Below, in pieces: positions 34,992-44,336 of a DNA stretch of 64,000 nucleotides. The notes under the pieces are model-generated. The model saw only the letters and a program-made list of their open reading frames with translations. It was not told where the DNA came from and did not search any database. Source of the stretch: Bog-793 sp963761425 (GTDB lineage Bacteria > Actinomycetota > Acidimicrobiia > Acidimicrobiales > Bog-793); the NCBI GenBank assembly GCA_963761425.1, contig CAVXGQ010000004.1, positions 186,001 through 250,000 on the forward strand, in the 5' to 3' direction. Numbering within the stretch: position 1 is the first letter of the stretch; every line of letters begins with the position of its first letter. A program made the translations under genes and the position numbers.

Positions 34992-36772
34992 TCACCGGTT
35001 CCGGGAAAGCCGACACGAAGGGCGCGCGGGGCGGGTTCTCCCGGGCGCGCCCAGCCCCGTCAGACCCGCCATCCGGCGGAGGTCAGCTTCCGCGTAATAG
35101 GGCCGCAGCGCCACCTGCACGGGCGGAAGGTGGCCGTACAGAAGGACCGCCTCTCCGGGGTCGAGTCGCCGCAACCACGCAGCCGAGGCGAGCCGACGTT
35201 CGATCTCACCGTGGGTCGTTGACCTGGTGCCCCCGTCGTCGACCGTCAGCGTCTCGGACCGGCGCTGTTCGTCACCGATCAGGCGAGACATCTGTTCCAG
35301 GGTGGTGGGATCGGCAATCCCCGAACAGACCAGCTTGGCCCGATGATTGTTCACCACGGTCGCCGCGCGGGCCCGTAGCGCGCCTCGATCTGGGCGAAAT
35401 CCTGCCAAACCGTGACGAGCTGGATGCCGTGGGAGGAGGCGGTCGAGGCCAGCGTGTCGAGGTCCGACAGGGGCGCGATGTTGGCGGCCTCGTCGAGCAC
35501 GACCAGCAGTGGTGGATCGAGCGGGCCGGCGCGCGACGCCTTCGTGATCGCCCCCTCGAGGATGCACCGCAGGACCGCGACGAAGACCGGACGGAGTCGT
35601 TCCTGTTCGTGGGACGGAGCCACCAGGTACAAGGTTGCGGCACCGCCGTCGAGCAACCGGGCCGCGTCGATATCGTGGCTCGCCGTCGAGGCGCTCACGA
35701 AGGGGTCCGCGAAAGCTGCGACAAGCGTCTCGACCGTCGCGTAGACGGAACTCAGCTGGCGCTCTTCCCGGGAGAAACTCGCCTGCGCGGCCCGCAGGGC
35801 TTCGGCGGCGCCGGCGGATTCCAGGGCGTCGAGCACCTCGGCGATCTCCCCAGAGTCGACCCACCTCACCACGTCGGCCATCTCCCGTCCCGACTTCGCG
35901 GCCGCGAGAAGCATCGGGCCGAGCATCTTCTCCGCCAGCAGGAGCCAGAACGCGGCGTCCTCGGGAACTCCGCCCTGACGCTGCACCGAGGACAACCCGG
36001 AGGCCACCCGCCGCGCCCCCGCCCAGTCCGAGGCCTCGGCGAGCGGCGACCAGCCGGCACACGGCGAGTCCGTAACCCGGGTCGGGTCGTAAACGAGCAC
36101 ACGGCCGACCGCCCCTCGGCCCTGGGCGGTCCCTCGGACCAGATCGGTCTTCACGCTGGTCGCGACGACCGGGCCCTCCCATTCCAGGATCGCTGGGATC
36201 GCCAGCCCCGCGGTCTTGCCCGATTGGGTCGGTCCCGCGACGAGTAGCGACTGGCCCGGCTCCACCGCGACGAGCGTCCGTCCGACCCGTCCGACGATCA
36301 ATCGACCGGCACCGGGCCCTTTGACGGCGAGCGGTCGGAGATCGCCTCGTGCCGCCCAGGCCGCTCCGCGGTCACCCGACGGGCGGGCGCGGACCCTCCA
36401 GGCACGGGCCATCCGTCGCAGGCCGACCCCGGTGGCGGCGCAACCCATCGCGAGCCCGACGAAGACCACCCAGATGATCGCCGTAGAAGGCAACAAGCGC
36501 CGCACTGCGAATGGCCACGCGAGCTTCGGCGCCCGCGGGTGGACGAGCAGGCCGACCAGAAGACCGAGCGACGCGCTCGGTCGGATGTCGTGCCATCCGT
36601 GGCCGGCGACGAAGATCGCACACCCCCCCGCCAACCAGAAGAACGCCACCAAGCCAGCGACGCTGGCTAGGGCCACCCCCCGGTGATGCCCAGCGGTCCA
36701 GCCCGGGCCCGACGCTCGACGGGTCACACCCCGGGGGGCTCCGCGACTCCACGGCCCGAAAATCCCGGTCAC
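34992..36772 (-). pseudogene. TraG/VirD4-type coupling ATPase, frameshifted near the C-terminus
   Basis: Type IV secretion coupling protein. It starts at a GTG overlapping the TraC stop (GTGA). Two or more N-terminal transmembrane helices precede Walker A GPTQSGKTAGLAIPAIL, KTDLVRGTA, the Walker B region LLVVLDEAANIAPLSDLDTL and LVTVWQDFAQIEARYG. There the frame ends abruptly (stop at 35351). In the next frame the expected continuation ATVVNNHRAKLVCSGIADPT then LEQMSRLIGDEQRR and LLYGHLPP runs to a stop at 34992. A single base is missing within the G/C run around 35361-35376: a real mutation or a sequencing error. Intact length would be about 593 residues. Confidence 0.85.
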
Positions 36773-38022
36773 AGACGAGGGTCTGGCGTCCGTGACCGCA
36801 TCCGAGCGTCGGTATCGACGATCTCGCGCTCGGCGGCGGCGACCCGATGCTCGACGAGGTAGGGCCGCGTACCGAGGCGCCACAGTGCCACGCCCCGTCT
36901 GAGCCTCGGCAACAGCCGGGACTCGGCATCCGAAAGCCCCAGCAACCGCACCGCTTCTGGCACCTCAGCGTCACTCTGCGCGAAGCACACGACCGTCTCG
37001 CAGTCGGCGACCAAGCCTTCGGCCAGCCGCGCGGAAAGGCTTCCGGCAGAACCCGAGGCGGCGAAATCAGAGACCCGGTGGACGACGACAATGTTCGCGA
37101 CCCCCCGGGCCCGGGCGAGTTTGAAGGACGCCTGGAGGAACCTCGCCATACCGGGGTTGTGGACAACGGCCCATCCCTCGTCGATAACAAGAAACGTCTG
37201 GGTGAGCCTGACCTGGTCCCAACAACGCTCGAGCGCCGCCGCGGCGCAGGTGACGAGGGCCCCGAGCGCCGGCGAGCTGTAGACGTGCGACAGGTCGATG
37301 ACGACGACCCGCGCGGTCAGATCGACACCGGGTGTCGTGGACCCGTCGAACATCCCCGCCAGCTCGCCCGCCACCAGTCGGCGCAGCTCCAGGCCGACCT
37401 CACGTCCGGCCGTCGCCAGCTCGACCAGTTGGCAACCGATCGAGCCGGCCGACGCGGCCCGCGGGGCGAGGAGCGCCGCGACCACCGAAGCGAGCGTCGG
37501 AGACGCCGAGCGGCAAGCGTCGTCGAGGGCGAGCTCGATGGCGGTGTGCTCGACCGGGTTGAGTGGCCGACCGAGACAGGCCGAGGCCAGGTGGGTGAGG
37601 ACCCCGAGACGCGCCTGGCGGCGGTCCGGTTCACGACCGTCGGTGCGGTCGGCGACGTCTAGCGGATTCAACCGGACCGGGCCCCCGGGACGCAGCGCGA
37701 TGGGCTCGGCCCCGAGGGCCCGGGCGAAGGGCCCGTACTCGCCCTTGGGGTCGAGGATGACGATGCGACGCCCGAACGCGGCCTGCCGAAGGAGATACGT
37801 CTTCACGAAGGTGCTCTTCCCCCTCCCGATCTGGCCGAGCACGAGCATGTTCGGGTTCGTGAGGACGCCGGCCCGGTACAACTCGAACGGATCGTGGACG
37901 AACAAGCCGCCGAACACGTCGCGCCCGATGAGCACCCCCCCGGCCGGGAGCCGACGCGTGGCGACGCACGGGTAGACCGCGCCGAGTTGCGCCGTCGTCG
38001 CCTGGTGCGCCGGCAACTTCAC
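36769..38022 (-). CDS. TraC/VirB4-like conjugation ATPase
   Basis: Motor ATPase of a type IV secretion core, 417 residues. It has GVLIGRDVFGGLFVHDPFEL, Walker A LVLGQIGRGKSTFVKTYLLR, RRIVILDPKGEYGPFARALG, and Walker B TQTFLVIDEGWAVVHNPGMA followed by VVHRVSDFAASGS. The GTG at 38022 overlaps the SCO6880 gene stop (GTGA). The family is typical of actinobacterial integrative elements. It supplies energy for pilus assembly or substrate transfer with TraG. Confidence 0.88.
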   Translation of the reverse strand: MKLPAHQATTAQLGAVYPCVATRRLPAGGVLIGRDVFGGLFVHDPFELYRAGVLTNPNMLVLGQIGRGKSTFVKTYLLRQAAFGRRIVILDPKGEYGPFARALGAEPIALRPGGPVRLNPLDVADRTDGREPDRRQARLGVLTHLASACLGRPLNPVEHTAIELALDDACRSASPTLASVVAALLAPRAASAGSIGCQLVELATAGREVGLELRRLVAGELAGMFDGSTTPGVDLTARVVVIDLSHVYSSPALGALVTCAAAALERCWDQVRLTQTFLVIDEGWAVVHNPGMARFLQASFKLARARGVANIVVVHRVSDFAASGSAGSLSARLAEGLVADCETVVCFAQSDAEVPEAVRLLGLSDAESRLLPRLRRGVALWRLGTRPYLVEHRVAAAEREIVDTDARMRSRTPDPRL

Positions 38023-39443
38023 TCGCACCCCCGGCCGACCGGGAGCGTGCAACAGAACGCTTCGGCCTGGGTCCCGTACAGGCGCCGCAGATCGAGTCCC
38101 GCGAGGGCGGAGGCGTGCTCCACCCGTCGACACGCCTGGTCGAGCTCGCGGGGGTTCGGTGCACTGACGGTGATGTATGCGGAGAAGCGGTAGGCGCCGT
38201 GGCCTTGGGCGAGCTCGTGCTCACGCTGCACCACCGCCTCGTGTTCGCGTCGCACCCGCGCCGTGAGGGCGAAGCCGTGTTGACGACGAAGTTCCGCGTC
38301 GGCGACCCCGGAGGTGCGGGCGTGCTCCGCGGTGCGGACCGCACGCAACGCCGGCACCGGCGCCATGACGACCGAAACGGCACGACGGTCTCCCGCGCTG
38401 GCGAGCAGCGGCACGAGAAAATCACTGCCGACTTCGTGGCGTGGCCACTCGGCGATCCAAAAGGTCGCGTGCCATAACCCGTCGGTCCGCAACGAGGTCC
38501 AGGTCGACTCCACCGCCACCGGCCACGACCAGTCCGCGGGGTTCGACGCTGGGATCAGGTCAAAGCTACGTCGCAGCGCGGACGCGACCCCACTGGCCGT
38601 GAGAACCCCGATCACCTCGAGCCCGGCGCGTCGGCAACGCTCGTCGAGGAGCGTGATCTCTGTCTCGAGCAACACCGTCGCCGGTTCGTCCTGGCCGCGT
38701 TTTCGCCGCGGACCGCGGACGCTTACCGCCAGATACAGCTCGTGCGCGAAAGCCCGGGAACCCTCTGCGGCAAGCAGCTCCCGGTAGGAGCGCCGGGCGG
38801 CGAACGTGACGGCGTTGAACTCCTCCGACGCCGCCACCGCCTGCTCGAGATGGGTCAGCAGGGTAGCCCCCGGATCCGGGATCGTTCTCTCGACCCACTG
38901 CAGACGGTGCACCGCTCCCGCGTCTCGCGCCACGCTGGCGAGCACGCTCGCCCAGCCGTCGACACGACGGACCCGGTCCTCCTCGCCGAGCAGCGCGAAC
39001 GACTCACCGCCGAGGGTGAGGAGTGCCGTCAGCGTCCCGTTCTGTCGATCGTGCACGACCCCGATCCGCTCCACCGAACCGGCCGCGATCTCGAAGACCT
39101 CGAACGACCCGAACACCGACGGCGCACGTCGGACTTCTCCGCGTCGGTAGACAGCGACCGCGTCCTGTCTCCCGCCGATCGCCACCCCCCAGAGGTACCG
39201 GACGACGACTGGTACCCATTCGTCGAGTGTGCGTCCCTGGAATGGCCAGCTCACTGCTCCGATCGCGCCCAGCGCGACACCCAGCGCGATCGGACCGCGT
39301 GCTGGTCCGGACAGCACGCGCAGCACCACGACACTCATGACGAGCGCGGCCCCAACCACCGCAACCTGTCCCGTCCGAGCGCCGGCGACCAGTCCGCTCC
39401 GGTCCCGGGGACCGAAGCGAAAGCGATCCTTTTCCTCAGTCAT
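38019..39443 (-). CDS. SCO6880-family type IV secretion protein
   Basis: A 474-residue protein starting MTEEKDRFRFGPRDRSGLVA with two N-terminal transmembrane segments (VAVVGAALVMSVVVLRVL and GPIALGVALGAIGAVSWPF), then a soluble region with WASVLASVARDAGAVHRLQW and ELYLAVSVRGPRRKRGQDEP. This architecture matches the SCO6880/PrgI-linked proteins found beside TraC ATPases in actinobacterial conjugative elements, where it may serve as the N-terminal half of a VirB4-type machine. The ATG overlaps the preceding stop by 8 nt. Confidence 0.8.
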   Translation of the reverse strand: MTEEKDRFRFGPRDRSGLVAGARTGQVAVVGAALVMSVVVLRVLSGPARGPIALGVALGAIGAVSWPFQGRTLDEWVPVVVRYLWGVAIGGRQDAVAVYRRGEVRRAPSVFGSFEVFEIAAGSVERIGVVHDRQNGTLTALLTLGGESFALLGEEDRVRRVDGWASVLASVARDAGAVHRLQWVERTIPDPGATLLTHLEQAVAASEEFNAVTFAARRSYRELLAAEGSRAFAHELYLAVSVRGPRRKRGQDEPATVLLETEITLLDERCRRAGLEVIGVLTASGVASALRRSFDLIPASNPADWSWPVAVESTWTSLRTDGLWHATFWIAEWPRHEVGSDFLVPLLASAGDRRAVSVVMAPVPALRAVRTAEHARTSGVADAELRRQHGFALTARVRREHEAVVQREHELAQGHGAYRFSAYITVSAPNPRELDQACRRVEHASALAGLDLRRLYGTQAEAFCCTLPVGRGCE

Positions 39444-40587
39444 CGTCGCCGTCCGCATCGAGTAGCGCATCCGGGGTGTCGCGACCCTCACGTTCGGCGA
39501 CAGGTGAAGCGGTCAGGATGTCCCGCTGTTCGATCACCTCGCGGAAGTGTGCGACAGCCGACAGGTACTCGGCCCCGCCCAGGTGCGCGCCTTGGGCGAA
39601 CCCCACGCCGGCGCCTTCCGTGCCCGACGGCTCGCCCTCGCCGCGCAGGGCCAGTTCCCCCGCACCAGCCGCGAACATGGCAGCGTCGAGTCCGCCCCGG
39701 TAGGCGCTGCGCGCCGGACCCTCGAGATGGGCCACCGCACCGGACTCGAAGAGTGGGATCAGCTTCAAAAGAGCGAACGGCGCCAGTGCCGCCAGCATCA
39801 GCAGCGCGATGCCCTGGACCACCCCCGACAGTCCGGAGGCCTCGCCCAGCGACAACGCCGCAAGAGCGAGCACGCCCGCGATGACGAGCTTCGAGCAGAT
39901 GAGCGCGGCGAGCGTCTCACCTACCCGACGAGCCCAGTGCGCCGTTGCCGACCACACCAGTCCGGCGAGCGCGATCGGAATGAACAAAGTCGCCACCGCC
40001 ACCGCCGCTGATCGGATGATGAGCTCGACCCAGAGAATGAAAGCCACCACCGCTGCGAGCAGCGAGAGCAGGACGCCCAGGAACCCCGCAAGGACGCTGC
40101 CGCCGACCACCGGCGAAAACGCCCCGATCAGACGATCGATTTCGAGGCGCGCGGGTTCGCCGCCTGCCGCGAGCAACGCCGAACTCAGCGCGTCGGTCAC
40201 CGCGAGCGCCTGGTTGACGAGTTCGACGGCGAGACCTCCGAACAAAACCGCGAAAGGCAGCCGAACGAATACAGCGCGGGTGATCAAGCTCAGGTCCTGG
40301 CGGACGATGGCATGGATGGTGGCGAGCAACAAGAAGGGCAACGTGAGCACGGCGCCGATCCTCCACACCACGCTGAACTCGGTGCCAAATCCGTTGCCGA
40401 GGGGCGTGCTCGTCGTGGAGTTCATGGCGTGGCCGAATGCCGCGAGTAATGCCGCTGTGCCGCTCTCCACCCAGCTGGCGATGCCGTTTAGCAAACCGTT
40501 GACGAGCGCACCGACGCCGATCGAAATGATCCCGCCGAGCACGGATTGGTGCCTGACGAGTAACAGGATCACGACGTCCAGCCGCAT
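39436..40587 (-). CDS. TrbL/VirB6-like polytopic membrane protein
   Basis: A 383-residue protein with about seven hydrophobic segments in its first ~290 residues (for example SVVWRIGAVLTLPFLLLATI, LAGFLGVLLSLLAAVVAFIL, AAVAVATLFIPIALAGLVW) and an acidic cytosolic tail ending DADGDDD. The WSATAHWARRVGETLAALIC segment is characteristic of actinobacterial TrbL-like conjugation proteins. It probably forms the inner-membrane channel of the type IV secretion core. Confidence 0.8.
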   Translation of the reverse strand: MRLDVVILLLVRHQSVLGGIISIGVGALVNGLLNGIASWVESGTAALLAAFGHAMNSTTSTPLGNGFGTEFSVVWRIGAVLTLPFLLLATIHAIVRQDLSLITRAVFVRLPFAVLFGGLAVELVNQALAVTDALSSALLAAGGEPARLEIDRLIGAFSPVVGGSVLAGFLGVLLSLLAAVVAFILWVELIIRSAAVAVATLFIPIALAGLVWSATAHWARRVGETLAALICSKLVIAGVLALAALSLGEASGLSGVVQGIALLMLAALAPFALLKLIPLFESGAVAHLEGPARSAYRGGLDAAMFAAGAGELALRGEGEPSGTEGAGVGFAQGAHLGGAEYLSAVAHFREVIEQRDILTASPVAEREGRDTPDALLDADGDDD

Positions 40588-40590
40588 GGA

Positions 40591-40914
40591 TCAGTGCAGA
40601 CTCTGACCGGCGTTGAACAGAAAGTTCAGCAGCGTTGGCGCCGCGCCGATAACCAGCGCCGCGGCTGCTGAGACGAGCACCGCGCGCCGACCCGTCGATG
40701 CGTTCTGGTAGTTGTTGGTATGCGCGCCGAGTGCCCACGTTGCGGCGCCAATCACCAGGCCAGCCAACGCGGCGAGCAGCCCCCAGAAGCCGATCCCGTT
40801 GACGAGCTGCTGTAACGTGCCGCTCCCCGGCAGACCCTGGGCGTCCGGGTTCAGCGAGAGCGTGCCGGATTCGACAAGACGGTCGAAAATGCTTGCCAGC
40901 ACCGTCGACACCAT
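40591..40914 (-). CDS. small two-helix membrane protein, DUF6112/VirB2-pilin-like
   Basis: A 107-residue protein with two transmembrane helices (GFWGLLAALAGLVIGAATWAL and VLVSAAAALVIGAAPTLLNFLF) joined by a short loop with NNYQNASTGRRA. This helix-loop-helix form and its position first in the cluster fit the DUF6112 family and the VirB2 pilin fold. Followed after 3 nt by the TrbL-like gene. Inferred to be the pilin or a channel subunit. Confidence 0.72.
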   Translation of the reverse strand: MVSTVLASIFDRLVESGTLSLNPDAQGLPGSGTLQQLVNGIGFWGLLAALAGLVIGAATWALGAHTNNYQNASTGRRAVLVSAAAALVIGAAPTLLNFLFNAGQSLH

Positions 40915-41034
40915 GCACCTCCTCAGGATGGCGACCAGCGGGTCCGGCCGTAACGACCGGAAGGCCGGGCGGTCCCGACAAGTGGCAACGTGTCTGGCCC
41001 CACCGCAACCACGAGGGTCCGACGTGCGACTGTG

Positions 41035-41076
41035 AGCTTACAACACTTTTCATGATGTTTCAATTGTTTCTATAAT
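41035..41076. promoter_or_regulatory. AT-rich divergent promoter islet between T4SS genes and senX3
   Basis: An AT-rich patch in a GC-rich setting. On the minus strand TTGAAA (41063-41058), a 17-bp spacer and TAAGCT (41040-41035) form a promoter-like pair pointing to the DUF6112 gene. On the plus strand TATAAT (41071-41076) is a perfect -10 box pointing to senX3, though its -35 is weak. Confidence 0.45.
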
Positions 41077-41126
41077 AGGCGCAGCCACCCCCCGGTGAGC
41101 TGCAATGCTGGAGGTGTGCAAGTTGC

Positions 41127-42395
41127 TTGGCGGATTTCGTGATCGCCTCCCTGCACGCGACGATCCCGGATCTCGTGATCGCCGCCGCCGTCGTCGTTCT
41201 CCTGGTTTGCACCTCCTACGTCATCGGGAGCCGGCGGGGAGTTACGGCCCTCAAGCAGCGACTGGTCGCGCTCGGCGACCGACTGGGGGCAGACCCCTTG
41301 CCACGCGACCCCAAGCGGCTGGAAGACGCGCTCGGCCACGTCGAACGCGCGACGGAGCATGCCGCCGAGGCGGTCGCCGATTCGAGCGCCGACGCCATCC
41401 GACTTCGTCGGGTCCTCGACTCCCTCTCACAGGCGGTGATCGTCTGTAACGAACGCGGTGAACTGGTCTTCCGCAACAGCCGCGCCCTCGCCTTGATGGG
41501 GAGCCGCCACGGTGATGCTCTCGCGGCCCAGGCCGTCAATGAGTTGCTCAGCACCACCTCCCCCGGCGCTTCCGAGGAGCGCACCCTCGAGCTGTACGGC
41601 CCGCCGCGGCGGACGCTGTCGGTGCGAACCCAGAGCATCGACAACGGCCAGCGGTCCCTGGGGGTCATCGCGATCATCGACGACGTATCGGAGCGGCGCC
41701 GCCTTGAAGAGGTCCGCCGTGACTTCGTCGCCAACGTCAGTCACGAGCTAAAGACTCCGATGGGTGCGCTCGGCCTGCTTGCCGAGACCTTGCTCACCGA
41801 GACCGAGCCCGAGGTTTCACGACGCCTCGCGCAACGCATCCACTCCGAGGCGTTCCGCATTTCGCGCATCATCGACGACCTGCTGGATCTGTCCCGCATC
41901 GAGAACGAAGAGTCTCCGCCGCGCGAACCGGTCCTGGTCAACCTCATCATGGCCGAAGCGGCCGAGCGTGTGCGCTCGGCCGCGGAACAACGAGATGTCG
42001 AGATCAAACTCGTCGAACCGTCCCCGCCGGTCGCCGTGCTCGGTGATCGGCGCCAGCTGACCTCGGCGCTGTACAACCTGCTCGAAAACGCCGTCAAGTT
42101 CTCCTACGAGGGAGCACTCGTCGACTTCACGGGATACCCCGACGGCGACGACATCGTCATTACCGTCGCCGACAAAGGTCTGGGGATACCGACCCGTGAT
42201 CTCGAGCGGATCTTCGAGCGCTTCTATCGCGTCGACCACGGACGCAGCCGCTCGACGGGCGGAACCGGACTCGGGCTCTCCATCGTCCGCCACGTCGCTA
42301 ACAGCCACCACGGCAGCATCCACGTCGACTCCCGGGAGGGGGAGGGCTCCACGTTCACACTGCGGCTCCCGTTGCAAGGCAGAGGTGACACATGA
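41127..42395 (+). CDS. senX3: sensor histidine kinase SenX3/PhoR-like
   Basis: Phosphate-responsive sensor kinase, 422 residues. One N-terminal transmembrane helix (about 14-33), a short coiled segment, a PAS domain (about 90-190), then the H-box RRDFVANVSHELKTPMGAL, N-box LTSALYNLLENAVKFS, and G-boxes DKGLGIPTRDLERIFERFYR and STGGTGLGLSIV. Single-helix topology with PAS is typical of SenX3. The start is TTG at 41127 with GGAGG about 12 nt upstream. It overlaps the regulator gene by 4 nt. The pst genes it would sense through lie beyond the T4SS cluster. Confidence 0.92.
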   Translation: MADFVIASLHATIPDLVIAAAVVVLLVCTSYVIGSRRGVTALKQRLVALGDRLGADPLPRDPKRLEDALGHVERATEHAAEAVADSSADAIRLRRVLDSLSQAVIVCNERGELVFRNSRALALMGSRHGDALAAQAVNELLSTTSPGASEERTLELYGPPRRTLSVRTQSIDNGQRSLGVIAIIDDVSERRRLEEVRRDFVANVSHELKTPMGALGLLAETLLTETEPEVSRRLAQRIHSEAFRISRIIDDLLDLSRIENEESPPREPVLVNLIMAEAAERVRSAAEQRDVEIKLVEPSPPVAVLGDRRQLTSALYNLLENAVKFSYEGALVDFTGYPDGDDIVITVADKGLGIPTRDLERIFERFYRVDHGRSRSTGGTGLGLSIVRHVANSHHGSIHVDSREGEGSTFTLRLPLQGRGDT

Positions 42396-43186
42396 CGGAG
42401 TTGGCTGATTTCACCCCACACCCCCCGAGGGACCAGCGGGTCCGGGTGCTGCTGGTGGAGGATGAGGAGTCCTTCATCGACGCGCTCGAGGTGGGGCTGG
42501 AGCGCGAAGGTTTCACCATCACCGTGGCGCGGGACGGTGCCGAGGCGCTCGAACGATTCGAGCAGAGCCAACCCGACCTCATCCTGCTTGACATCATGCT
42601 GCCCAAGATCTCTGGGCTCGAGGTGTGCCGGACGATCCGCACCCGCTCGTCGGTTCCCATCATCATGGTCACCGCCAAGTCGACCGAGATCGACACGGTG
42701 GTCGGCCTCGAGATCGGCGCCGACGACTACGTGGCCAAGCCCTACCGACTGCACGAACTGGTCTCCCGCATGCACGCCGTGCTGCGCCGGGTCTCGCGGG
42801 CCCAGTCAGCGGCCGGCATACGGTCGCCATCTTCCGACCACACCAGCTCGTCGACGTCCGACGTGCTTCCCCGCAACGTGCTCGAAGTCGGTGAGGTCAC
42901 GCTCGATCTCGACCGTCATGAGTGCACGGTACGGGGAGAAGAGGTCACCCTGCCGTTAAAGGAATTCGAGCTACTCGAGCAGCTGCTCTTCAGCGCGGGA
43001 CGGGTGCTCACCCGCGACACGCTCATATCGAGGGTCTGGGGCGCCGACTACGTGGGTGACACGAAAACGCTCGATGTCCACATCAAGCGACTGCGCGCCC
43101 ATATCGAGGCTAACCCCTCGCAGCCCCAGCTCATCACCACCATCCGCGGCCTCGGCTACCGCTTCGAGAACTCCCGCCGCCGCTAG
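42392..43186 (+). CDS. regX3: response regulator RegX3/PhoP-like (OmpR family)
   Basis: Transcription activator of the phosphate regulon, 264 residues. Receiver domain (about 14-130) with VLLVEDEESFIDALEVGLER, phosphoacceptor Asp in DLILLDIMLPKISGLEV and VTAKSTEIDTVVGLEIGADD then YVAKPY; winged-helix C-terminal domain with LPLKEFELLEQLLFSAGRVL, VWGADYVGDTKTLDVHIKRL and TIRGLGYRFE. A Ser/Thr-rich linker of about 20 residues between the domains is longer than usual. ATGA-coupled to senX3. Confidence 0.93.
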   Translation: MTELADFTPHPPRDQRVRVLLVEDEESFIDALEVGLEREGFTITVARDGAEALERFEQSQPDLILLDIMLPKISGLEVCRTIRTRSSVPIIMVTAKSTEIDTVVGLEIGADDYVAKPYRLHELVSRMHAVLRRVSRAQSAAGIRSPSSDHTSSSTSDVLPRNVLEVGEVTLDLDRHECTVRGEEVTLPLKEFELLEQLLFSAGRVLTRDTLISRVWGADYVGDTKTLDVHIKRLRAHIEANPSQPQLITTIRGLGYRFENSRRR

Positions 43187-43316
43187 CGCCGTGGCAGCCT
43201 CAGGAGAATCCATCGGCCCGGGACGCCTCGGTGGCTGGCATCGGGTATGACGCACGACCACCGCGACGGCTGATGCGGCGTGCTAAGCAAGGTGCGGATC
43301 GCCAGGGGCTGTTGCG

Positions 43317-43637
43317 GTGATGATCGGCGAGGGCCTTCGGGCCCGGGTGGGGACGGTTCCCGTCGTCGAAACGGCACCGACCACGGGTGAAGAGCTGAAC
43401 GTCGACCGACCGTGGCTCGTCATCGTCTGGAACGATCCGGTCAACCTGATGAGCTACGTCACCTACGTCTTCCAAAAGCTCTTCGGATACTCGTTTGCCA
43501 AGGCCACCCGTCTCATGCTCGATGTGCACCAGAAGGGTCGTGCCGTAGTCGCCTCCGGACCGCGCGAACGAGCCGAGCTCGACGTTGCCCGCCTCCATCG
43601 GCACGGTCTGTGGGCGACCTTGGAGCACCAGAGTTGA
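43317..43637 (+). CDS. clpS: ATP-dependent Clp protease adaptor ClpS
   Basis: N-recognin that delivers N-end-rule substrates to ClpAP/ClpCP. The 106-residue protein has the family core WLVIVWNDPVNLMSYVTYVF, FGYSFAKATRLMLDVHQKGR and the substrate pocket residues (Asn-Asp, Met, Val, His). Start is GTG 43317 or ATG 43320. It is coupled by a TTGA overlap to the DUF2017 gene, a pair kept across actinobacteria. Confidence 0.95.
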   Translation: MMIGEGLRARVGTVPVVETAPTTGEELNVDRPWLVIVWNDPVNLMSYVTYVFQKLFGYSFAKATRLMLDVHQKGRAVVASGPRERAELDVARLHRHGLWATLEHQS

Positions 43638-44227
43638 GCGAGACGGAACGCCCGCCTGTTCTCGTCCGTGAAGACGGCGGGTTCCAACTGTCACTCTCCC
43701 CCGACGAGCGCGCCCTGCTCTCCTCGATCCCGAACCAGCTCGCCAAGGCCCTCGCCGAGGTCGGCGCCACCGACGAGCAGCTCCCAGAAAGACTGCGCCG
43801 GCTTTTTCCCGCCGCCTATCCCACCGACACCGCCGCCGAGGAGAGTTACGTCAGCCTGGTGCGCCCCGACCTCATCGCCCACCATCAAGAAGCCCTGGCG
43901 GTCCTCGCGGCCACCGCGTCGGCCACCCACCTCGACGACCAACAGGTCGAGGCGTGGCTCACCGCGCTGAACGACCTGCGGATCGTGATTGGTGCCTCGC
44001 TCGGCGTGACCGAGGAAATGACCGAGCCGTCCCGCGACGACCCGAGGTACGCGGACTGGCTCTGTTACGACTACCTCACCTACCTCGAATCACTGGTCGT
44101 CGACGCGCTCGCCGAGCTCCTTCCCCCGGCGCCGCTGGCCGCGGAGGACGCGACCCCCGATGACCCCTGGGGCGAACCCCCGGGCGGCTTGCGCTGGGAT
44201 GGCACCCCGGTGCCCCCGGAGCCATGA
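43634..44227 (+). CDS. DUF2017 family protein
   Basis: A 197-residue protein beginning with a TTG that overlaps the clpS stop. FQLSLSPDERALLSSIPNQL and LRRLFPAAYPTDTAAEESYV, then WLTALNDLRIVIGASLGVTE, match the DUF2017 pattern. The C-terminus is Pro-rich (DPWGEPPGG). The family is found almost always next to clpS in actinobacteria, suggesting a link with Clp proteolysis, but no function is established. Confidence 0.88.
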   Translation: MSETERPPVLVREDGGFQLSLSPDERALLSSIPNQLAKALAEVGATDEQLPERLRRLFPAAYPTDTAAEESYVSLVRPDLIAHHQEALAVLAATASATHLDDQQVEAWLTALNDLRIVIGASLGVTEEMTEPSRDDPRYADWLCYDYLTYLESLVVDALAELLPPAPLAAEDATPDDPWGEPPGGLRWDGTPVPPEP

Positions 44228-44336
44228 GCCTCCGAGTGACACCCCAGCTGGCAGGTGGGCACGACGGCACCCCACCCGACTCTGTGCCATTGCCATGACG
44301 CGCACTGGTAATCTCCGCGCGCCCTCCGAGGGATAG

